64,000 bases of DNA. It comes from Heligmosomoides polygyrus polygyrus. Its lineage: Eukaryota; Nematoda; Chromadorea; Rhabditida; Heligmosomidae. The stretch is taken from the NCBI GenBank assembly GCA_947396885.1, contig OX377203.1, forward strand, positions 62,001-126,000, written 5' to 3'. Below, piece after piece: positions 56,657-64,000 of this stretch. The position numbers were made by a program, and so were the translations under genes. How positions within the stretch are numbered: position 1 is the first letter of the stretch; each line of letters begins with the position of its first letter. The notes under the pieces are model-generated. The model did not search any database. It saw only the letters and a list, made by a program, of their open reading frames with translations, and had not been told where the DNA came from.

Positions 56657-56817
56657 CTGGATGTCCCCGATGGATACCGACATCACTGAAGAGACTTGCG
56701 AGAAGTCCACGTCGTCGCAACTTTGGAGGCGGTTCATTACTGACAGTGGCCGGCTTCTGCAGCAGCGGAATGCTGAAGCATAGTCTCCCGTTGTGTTGCA
56801 CGGTCAGTCTGGAGTGT
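56657..56817 (+). mobile_element. Tc1-like fragment, inverted copy of the neighbour
   Basis: Roughly 85 percent identical (by eye) to the complement of 56455..56616 and encodes the same part of a Tc1 transposase ('NFGGG', then 'LLTVAGFCSSGMLK'), with a frameshift. The two copies face away from a 40-bp spacer. It may be the edge of a second Tc1 element or an inverted duplication. Confidence 0.75.
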
Positions 56818-56940
56818 ATAGGTTCTAACGAATTAAATGGCACTGGCTCGCGCCATTCTTTGGCGCGTCTTTACGCGTTTGATCAAGAACAAACCGTAAC
56901 ATGTGGCATATCATTTAGAAGCGCAAACTTTGCTCTACCG

Positions 56941-57003
56941 GTAAGTACCAAATTTTCTATGTAAAAGTGGGAAAACTTTAGAGTTTTATTGGCTTTTTTG
57001 CAG
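56941..57003 (+). other. Candidate intron or trans-splice acceptor before mariner ATG
   Basis: Begins GTAAGT and ends TTTTTTGCAG, 63 nt, A/T-rich. Removing it joins an open plus-strand frame (open back to at least 56746 and reading '..CGISFRSANFALP') in phase to the transposase ATG. Alternatively only the acceptor is used, by a spliced leader. Confidence 0.35.
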
Positions 57004-58022
57004 ATGGACAAAAGGGTAATCCGAGGCATTTACTTGTATGAATTCAAGCTGGGCACTACAGCTAAGGAGGCGGACGAGAAGATCAACGCCGCATTCGGTC
57101 AAGGATGTTCCACAATTCGGACGGCGTATCGTTGGTATCAGAAGTTCCGGAATGAAGACGAGAGCTTGGAAGAACATGAAGGTCGTGGGAGGCATAGTGA
57201 TGTTGATGAGGACAAGCTGAGAGATGTGGTAGAGGAGGATCCACACAAAGGTACCAGGGAGATAGCGAAGGTTCTTGGCGTCAGTCACAACACAGCTGCC
57301 CGGCATCTGAAGGAAATTGGAAAGACCAAAAAGCTGGAAAGGTGGGTGCCTCACGAGCTGTCTGAGGAGCAAGAAACCGACGATATGAGATCTCGTCCGC
57401 ACTGCTTCTACGGAACGAAACGGACCCATTCCTTGATCGCATCGTAACCTGTGACGAGAAATGGATAATGTACGACAACAGGCGACGATCGGCACAGTGG
57501 GTGGACAGCGATGAGAGCCCCAAGGTTTTTGCGAAGCCGGAATTGCACCAAAAGAAAGTAATGGTGACAGTATGGTGGTGTTCGCTGGGAATTATTCACC
57601 ACAGCTTCCTCCCTCCCGGTGAATCCACCACGGCAGAGAAGTACTGCATTGAAATTGAAGAAATGACGAAAAAGTTGAAGGATATCCGGCCGGCCTTGGT
57701 AAACCGAAGGCGAGTTCTCCTTCTGCACGACAGTGCTCGCCCCCATGTAGCACGAATGACGTTGCAGACATTGAATGAGCTGAGCATTGAAACTCTACCA
57801 CATCCTCCGTTTTCTCCCGACCTCTCCCCAACAGACTACCATTTCTTCAAGCATCTTGGCGACTTCTTGGTAGGGAAAATATTCAAATACCAACAGGATG
57901 CCGAAAGTGCCTTCGAAGATTTCGTCAATTCCAGAACTTCTGATTTTTATGCTACTGGGATAAAAAAGCTTGTGTCACGTTGGCAAAGATGTGTAGAATC
58001 AGAAGGTTTTTATTTCGATTAA
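57004..58022 (+). pseudogene. Mariner transposase with one frameshift, catalytic triad present
   Basis: Close relative of the Hsmar1/SETMAR (cecropia-type) transposase. ATG 57004 starts 'MDKRVIRGIYLYEFKLGTTA', followed by HTH motifs ('AYRWYQKFRNEDESLEEHEG', 'GVSHNTAARHLKEIGK') and the linker 'KKLERWVPHELSEEQ'. A one-base frameshift near 57375 moves the rest to another frame: 'DRIVTCDEKWIMYDN' (Asp 1), 'VLLLHDSARPHVA' (Asp 2), 'SPDLSPTDYHFF' (Asp 3), ending 'RWQRCVESEGFYFD' with TAA at 58020. All three Asp codons survive. I could not find terminal repeats. The ATG directly follows an acceptor TTTTTTGCAG, and a 63-nt candidate intron (56941..57003) precedes it. Confidence 0.9.
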
Positions 58023-59642
58023 TAAACTTGCCTACAAGCCGAGATATTAACTGTTTAAATTTACAGTGGTTCAGTGCCATTTATTTCGTTACAACTTAAT
58101 AGAAAGCGTAGCTCATCCAAAGATGAGTTGATTAACGTCACCCTTTTTCCTTTTATCTCGTCAATATGTTAAACAATAGGTATTGAAAGAATGCATAACA
58201 ATAGAACTGATTCAGCGATCCCACCACTTTTAGAGGCTGGAAACGTTAGAGTAGCTCTTGAAAAATTGATTCGTAGTCAATTCACCGGCACGAAAAAACA
58301 AGAGAAATGGGATCATGTCATAAGAAGTGGAGGAACTGGTGTAATTCACTCAAAGTTTAACAGATAGCATTTTTAAATGCATAGCTCTGTGTTATTAAGC
58401 CTCGAGAGCTGAATAACGAAGTTCGAAATGAGCATGAAGAAATATTTCTAACATTCCAAGACAAGGGAGCAGTAGTTACCATTTTTCGAAGAAGACGCCT
58501 ATTTCGGCAACTCTCCAGCGTTGGATTTGAATAACACAATATTGAAGCAACATGTCACCGGGTGATTCAAAGACGAAGCAAGACCATGAATTACGGTGGC
58601 CAATCAGCTTGAGACGCAAAGCTCCTCTGCGACCTATGGCCGAAGGAATAGCGGCTCCGGAAGAACGCCGCTGCCAGCCAATGGCTATCGGAACGGCCAA
58701 GTGAATGATGGCACTCGACGAAATGTAAGCCGAGCCGACGGCTCCACTTCGGCCGGAAAACGGGTCCAGACAGCCGCCCAGTTAGGTTCAGTCTAGTGGA
58801 AAGAAGGTGAAGAGACGGAAAATGCACCAAAGTCCTCACTACAGGACGGAGGAAAGGAGCAGGAAACGAGTTCAGCTGATTGATTTCCTCCATCGCGCCC
58901 TTGAGTATTGGTTACTGATTGCCAGAAACTTAGAGAAGGAATAAACGCTGTTGAAAAGTGGTCTAACTCATGGGCATTAGATATTTCAACTAGGACCCTA
59001 GGACGACACCTCGTCTTCGTTGGAAAGGGTTGCGCTAAATAGCAGTGATGGAGCAGTTTCGACAATCACATTCACGAAATTGCAAGAAAAACGTGCAGGA
59101 GTTCAAATGTTGTTTTAAGAGCATTCAAAATAAGAGATGCTTCCACGCTTTTCCAGCTTTTTAATCTGCAGGTGAGGTAACTATTCGAATACTGCTTACC
59201 ACAAAAAGGCAGATTGATTACAGAAATTGAAGGGTCCGACCAATAAAGTTTCATAACATCGTTCATTCCGCCGTTGTGGGTTAATGGATCCTTCGTACGA
59301 ACAACGTCTATCTCAACTTAGAGTCGATTCTTTAGAATTCAGCATAAAAATTTCGGCTCTTACAACAATGTACAAATGGACGACAAGTAGCATTAGTCCT
59401 AGAATCTCTGATCAGTTTGAAATTTCCCGGAGAATTGGTATTATTAGAGGACATTGATATCCGATAAGACTCGACCAACCAAATACGAGTTTGAACAGCG
59501 ACCTTTTCATATACTGAAACTTCTATGCATTCGATACTTATCTTGTCCAGATACTAATGGTAAGATGAATTTCTTCGTCACCACATTAGCACGAAGAAGA
59601 TTTAACCCTTTCGAAACTACAACTCATATAGATTCAATTCAT
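58023..59642. other. No gene seen
   Basis: AT-rich; a short GC-richer stretch at 58600..58800 is open on plus without recognised homology. No terminal repeat for the upstream mariner is visible here. Confidence 0.4.
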
Positions 59643-59800
59643 TTTCTTTAAGCATCACGTGGTTGGTATCGAGGTTGTAAGCTCTCATAACGATGCTTCG
59701 GCGTAATGGCGTATAGCATTCTCGCCCGGTCAGCAGGAGGTGCGGGTTCGAGTCCCGCCCGGCCGTTGGTCGCAACAAAACATCGTTGTGAGAGTTTGTA
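59643..59800 (+). repeat. tRNA-like repeat
   Basis: 'TGGCGTATAGCATT' (59707..59720) resembles a Pol III A box and GGTTCGAGTCCC (59745..59756) is a perfect B box inside a T-arm GCGGG/CCCGC. Flanked by inverted 'CTCTCATAACGATG' and 'CATCGTTGTGAGAG'. The outer flanks match the copy at 43750. The acceptor stem is not convincing, so I do not call it a tRNA gene. Confidence 0.6.
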
Positions 59801-61589
59801 TCATACGTTTATTATAGTGAAACGTTGGTTACTGTAATCAATACATTAAGGGTCCTTGTGCGCACGCAGTAACTGATATATCGCCGTGTCGAATGGATGA
59901 AGACCGATTTCTTATCACAAGCCAAGAACTGTGCTATACCTTGTCATCATCAATGCTGCTGATGCAATTGGCAAATGAAAGGAGTGTGTAGAGGATGACC
60001 AAAGGGACCCTCTCAAGTGCAAGTCGCAGCGAGAAGCGTCGGGAGCGGCACTGGCACTGGCGCAGGTCGTCGTTGTTCGTGCATGAAAAGGCGTCTGACG
60101 CAGCCGCCAGAGACAGTGGGTCGATGAGTAACGCCGGCGCCTCACACCGCCGCGTCGTTCTGTTCGGAAAACTGCTGCCATCACGACCGCCACCGACTCA
60201 TATCGGTGGGTGCAGCATCGTCCTCCAGGCCGCAGGACCTCTCCATGACATCTGCGTCTCTCCTGACTCAGTCAGCTTATTTTTATCCTTCCAACAGGTT
60301 CACATGATGAGAAGAGACATGGAGGATAGAAGGATAAATGACTGCTTTAATGCTCTCTCAGGAAGAAATTCGTTATCCTTCATAGTCATCTCTGACGCTA
60401 ATTCATCGACCCAGGAGGAGTGAAGGATGGGCTGGCCTGGACGGCAAATCCGAACCTACCACGCCCTCCAGCAGCCTCATATGTTGGTAAAAATCATTTG
60501 TGGAAAAATAACAGACAGCCTCTTTCCAGCGATGTATACTATTTCCAATTCGAGCTGAATGCTCTCAAAATCAAAGCAAACAGGCTTTTAAGAAAATCCA
60601 AAACACCCTCAGAACTCCCCTATACAAAAAGTTTACCAAAATCAGTTGCACTGCTTGAATCGTCGTGGAATTACGAAACATCCTAGGCATCTGCTACGTC
60701 TGCGAGCTTACCTTGAAGGGCAGAAGAGGAAGCGATTCACGGTGTGTCAGACTAAGAGATTGCGCTACGTATTTACCCAGGGTGTCGCAGAATCCTCCGA
60801 CTGGACTACCACATGCGCAAATTATTTTTCAAGATATAGTAGGACAAGTGCTCCGACACGCCTAAGGGCGTATCTCGCGCTTGCGCGCTTCGTACAGGGC
60901 CCGCCCCGGTATGGCTCTGCCAGTTGCATTCTGGAAGGGTCGTAGTTTTAGCGTTCCGACGGCATATTCAGTAAATACATTCAGCGAATTCAGTAAAACT
61001 TTTTTTGTGTCCAATTTTTATCATGCGCCTATTTTTTGGCTATCTCTTATTGATTTATTTTTCTCAGTGACTTGATTTTCGTCCTACATAAGTGGCACCT
61101 CCTTTCCGAGAAAGCTCCATAACTTTCGTTTCTGATTCATTTTCTTAGTGGATATTAGTTAATTTATATTTTGATTACATAGCCGTTCTTACGCGTATTC
61201 TGTTTTTCCGATTTGGCAAGCACAATTAACAATAAACACACGAGAAACCTTAAAGCAAATTTAGAACATCCACTGAGCTACCTTACAGCACTATACCAAC
61301 TTGTGAATAACCCTAACAAAGTTTTGCGAGCCATCCGGGGGATCCAACAACAAAAAAAGAGCTAACAAGGTGAGGCGGAGTTTAACCTCCTAAAAGGAGG
61401 TGCAGCTAACAAACAAAGAACTCAGTAAGCGACTGCGCGTTCCAACACACAACCGTGTGTTCTCCTATGCGCATGTCCGCTCTGTGATCGAGAGCAAAGC
61501 AGGTTGACTGACGACTACTGTTGTCTGTCTGCGAAGTGTGACCGCTGGAGGGCTCGTCGTCGTCGGGAACGGGCAGCGGACAGCGTCGC
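59801..61589. other. No firm gene
   Basis: A GC-rich patch at 59990..60250 holds open frames without recognised domains. A weak SINE-like segment (minus) is at 60411..60461. Confidence 0.35.
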
Positions 61590-61866
61590 AATGGATCACG
61601 AACACCGGGAACACGTTTTTCGGGAACGAGAAAACGAGGAGGACGTCAATTTTCCAGACATTCAGCCGCTTTATGGCGGGGAACGGCGGGCTCCAATCTT
61701 CGAACGACGACGCGAAGATGATCAAGAGCAGAAAGAGATCTACTTTGCGTTCAGATCGAAACAGCGTTCCGTCGTTCCAAACGATCATGGTTCGACAAGG
61801 CTTGGGTTGGAGGTACATAAAAGCCTTTACGCTAAGCCAAGTATTATGAAGCTAAGCAGGTATTAA
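61590..61866 (+). CDS. Hypothetical charged ORF (uncertain)
   Basis: ATG at 61590 ('CGCAATGG' context) reads 'MDHEHREHVFRERENEEDVN' then 'EQKEIYFAFRSKQRSVV', ending at TAA 61864. The charged, protein-like composition stands out from neighbouring frames, but I recognise no family and see no splice partners. It may be a first exon or chance. Confidence 0.2.
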
Positions 61867-61934
61867 GCATTCTATGCGTTTTACTTTATCTCTTAGGAAA
61901 ATGCTATGCTTAAGCAACGAAAAAGGATAAGGGA

Positions 61935-62095
61935 TGGCGTTGACCGATTCTTTCGTGGGATGCGCCATTGTTCTACTTCTACCGGGATTTTGTGGAGCCC
62001 ATTTGAACGCCTAGTTGGCCGACTTATGCGGACCATCCGATAAACAAGTCAACGTATTATCCTTAACAGGCAAGTGTGCTACCACCAGACAAATG
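61935..62095 (-). repeat. SINE fragment
   Basis: Plus strand 'CGTGGGATGCGCCATTGTTC' and 'CCGATAAACAAGTCAACG' are the complement of the 3' half of the family. Confidence 0.65.
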
Positions 62096-62716
62096 GAGCG
62101 CTTCTTGTTTATTTATTTATTTATTTAAAGACGCGAGCTACAGTCACACGCGTAAACATTCAATAAAAATGAGGAGGGTAAAACAGTGTTATAGAACAGC
62201 AGATAAACTCTATTGCAGAAACACAGACCATTAAAACATGCCATTAATACATCTAACTTCCTATGTGGCTACGACATAGTATGGTCTTAAGAACTGTCTT
62301 GTTTGGGCGGAAAACCGAACAAAGAACCCTGAGTGGGAATGCACGTGGCTGCGGCGCTTCCTATAACTACGCATGTGCCCATGCGAGAAGTATAACGAAA
62401 ACAACAACAAGTGATTCGAAAGAAAATTGAACTGCATGAATACTATCGCTTTTCAAGACGTGATGGAAAACTGGTAACTGTTTTTGTTTTAATGTTTTTT
62501 TGTTGATCTAAAAGAGATAAAGATAATAAACGAAATCGGGAATAGTACTTGACAAACAGACACCAAACACCAAAAAGACAAGTTCTACGTGTACCACTGC
62601 TTCTATTATTAATCTGAAGGATGGAACATCAGAAAACCTGCTGCTTAAGCGATGACGAGAGTGGCTTCGTTCCTTGTAGTGTTTGTATAGCATGTTATTC
62701 TTGTACATATGATAGC

Positions 62717-62875
62717 AGAGTCAGACTTGCTTAGGAAGGACAGAACATTGACTTCTTCATCGTCTTCCCACCGATAGTACAGCACGTATTTCATTGTAAA
62801 CGACTAACATGCATTCAAATCGCCTCCGCCACATTCGTAGGAGTAGGATTGATTACCGCCATCCTTTATTCTTTA
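62717..62875 (+). repeat. SINE fragment, 5'-truncated
   Basis: Carries only the second half of the family ('AGTCAGACTTGCTTAGGAAG', 'CGCCTCCGCCACATTC', 'CCGCCATCCTTTATTC'), in tandem orientation with the next copy. Confidence 0.65.
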
Positions 62876-62902
62876 TTTGGTTCCTAATCATGTAAACTTG
62901 TA

Positions 62903-63200
62903 CAGACGCGTGATAGCGCAGTCGGAGAAGGTGCGGCTGTCGCACGCACATGGAATCGAAGGTCCTTAGATCGGACTTTCCAATCAGACCAACTATCGAT
63001 AAGTCCTTGCTCCCTCTGGGGGCGTAGAATCAGACATGTCTGGGAAGGATGACTCACTGACTTATTCTCTGGCTGACCACCTAGAGTTATTGATAACGTT
63101 AAATATTTATTCAAATTCCCTCCATGATATCTCATAGAAGGAGAATGCGTGGCGCATCCCGAATGTGTTAACCCGTTATTTATAATTTATCCTTCGCAGT
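62903..63200 (+). repeat. tRNA-derived SINE, near full length
   Basis: Head 'GACGCGTGATAGCGCAGTCG' with perfect A box at 62913..62924, body 'AGACATGTCTGGGAAGGATG', tail 'AGAATGCGTGGCGCATCCCG'. A 5'-truncated copy lies directly upstream at 62717..62875. Confidence 0.8.
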
Positions 63201-63883
63201 TTTGATCGCAACGAAACATCCTTTATCCTTTAATTTTTTACTCGTATCGGAAAGAAAACTGTGCCAGTGTCAGTGTTAAGAGCTCAGACCTGTGGAAAAG
63301 ATCAGAGTCTGTGTCCTAGCCTCGCGAGTATTCCCTGCCTTCTACCAGCTTATTCGTAAAACTTCACGAGCGAGGGGTATAACCGAAATAAAATACGACC
63401 GGCAAGTCGCAGAAATAACGACCAGCGTAAAATGAAGGAGAAGTTGGTGGCGACATGAAATCTATGCACGCCGTGCAGCCTTCAGTCACAGACATGGATT
63501 ATCTTCAACTCGAAATAACGGTTTCATGCCAGATGCGAGTCACGTAACAACAGGAAAAACAAGGTTCTTTTTAGAGCACACAGTCAATGCCTTTATCCAC
63601 CCAAAAATGATCTCCTTAACTCTTCAGTGGTTCGAAAAAACGGTGCGTAAAAGCTACAGCTGCTTAAAGAGGCAACGAGGACAATCAAGAACATCGATAG
63701 CGGATATTAAAATCTCGCGTAGCTCTGAGGTGAAATCGAAAGCAAGACATAGAATTTATTTATTTATTCAGATATGTGGTATGGTATTCAGATATGGTAT
63801 ATGTCAGGCACGCCTCATCATCTACTGCGCGAGCAAAATTTGCTATTGAACGTGGGATGTTGCTGCAGCAGGGGAAGCGCAGC

Positions 63884-63995
63884 CTTTTACTGCTTAATAC
63901 AACAGTACCTACGCGCGTTTCAGAGCACCCAGATTCAGACTTTTACTGCTTAATACAACAGTACCTACGCGCGTTTCAGAGCATCCAGATTCAGA
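63884..63995. repeat. 56-bp tandem duplication
   Basis: 'CTTTTACTGCTTAATACAAC' and the 36 bases after it are repeated immediately (63884..63939 and 63940..63995) with one difference (CACCC versus CATCC). It ends 5 bp before the window edge, so more units may follow. Confidence 0.9.
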
Positions 63996-64000
63996 AAACG

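Noticed and set aside
59700..59770. tRNA gene
   Set aside because: The T arm and B box are perfect, but the acceptor stem does not pair and no clear anticodon arm forms; shared flanks with another locus indicate a repeat.
1..64000. CRISPR arrays, bacterial operons, rRNA genes
   Set aside because: No regularly spaced repeats, no operon-like gene packing and no rRNA-like sequence; the content is eukaryotic.

Overview
The window is animal nuclear DNA, most likely from a clade V (strongylid or hookworm-like) nematode. The evidence is spliced genes with GT-AG introns and TTTCAG-type acceptors, one host gene whose protein closely resembles the nematode LIT-1/Nemo-like kinase, abundant Tc1/mariner transposons, and AAATA-type tails. 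The species assignment is inference. Nothing bacterial, no operon and no CRISPR array is present.

The only host gene I can support firmly is lit-1 (Nemo-like kinase, NLK) on the minus strand, 6311..21266. Thirteen exons can be placed to the base. All splice phases agree, and together with an ATG at 21264..21266 they give 544 codons plus a stop. The protein has a Ser/Gln/His-rich N-terminus, a complete MAPK-like kinase domain, and the NLK-specific C-terminal tail ending near 6311. Its introns are large (up to about 4 kb) and filled with SINEs, a mariner derivative, MITEs and hairpins. Two other minus-strand exons (15200..15256 and 51099..51231) are phase-compatible alternative 5' exons but unproven.

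The rest, 1..6310 and 21267..64000, is repeat-rich. I recognise: (a) Tc1/mariner elements of at least five kinds (22128..23032, 40678..41398, 47133..48401, 53390..54073, 55869..56616, 57004..58022), all broken or decayed; (b) three copies of one internally deleted mariner derivative (3453..4221, 13926..14644, 43184..44075) that share the same deletion junction and a poly-G tract; (c) an abundant tRNA-derived SINE of about 290 bp, with six near full-length copies and several fragments; (d) a second Pol III-like repeat with a B box, one copy of it nested inside a mariner derivative; (e) fragments of a CR1-like non-LTR retrotransposon; (f) several foldback or MITE elements and near-perfect hairpins; (g) GC-rich islands that could be promoters or first exons.

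Two things deserve most attention. One is a mariner transposase at 57004 that keeps all three catalytic Asp codons, shows no visible terminal repeats, and sits directly behind a good nematode splice acceptor, but carries a one-base frameshift. The other is the strong 40-bp inverted repeat inside a lit-1 intron (18182..18270). I found no previously undescribed multi-gene system.
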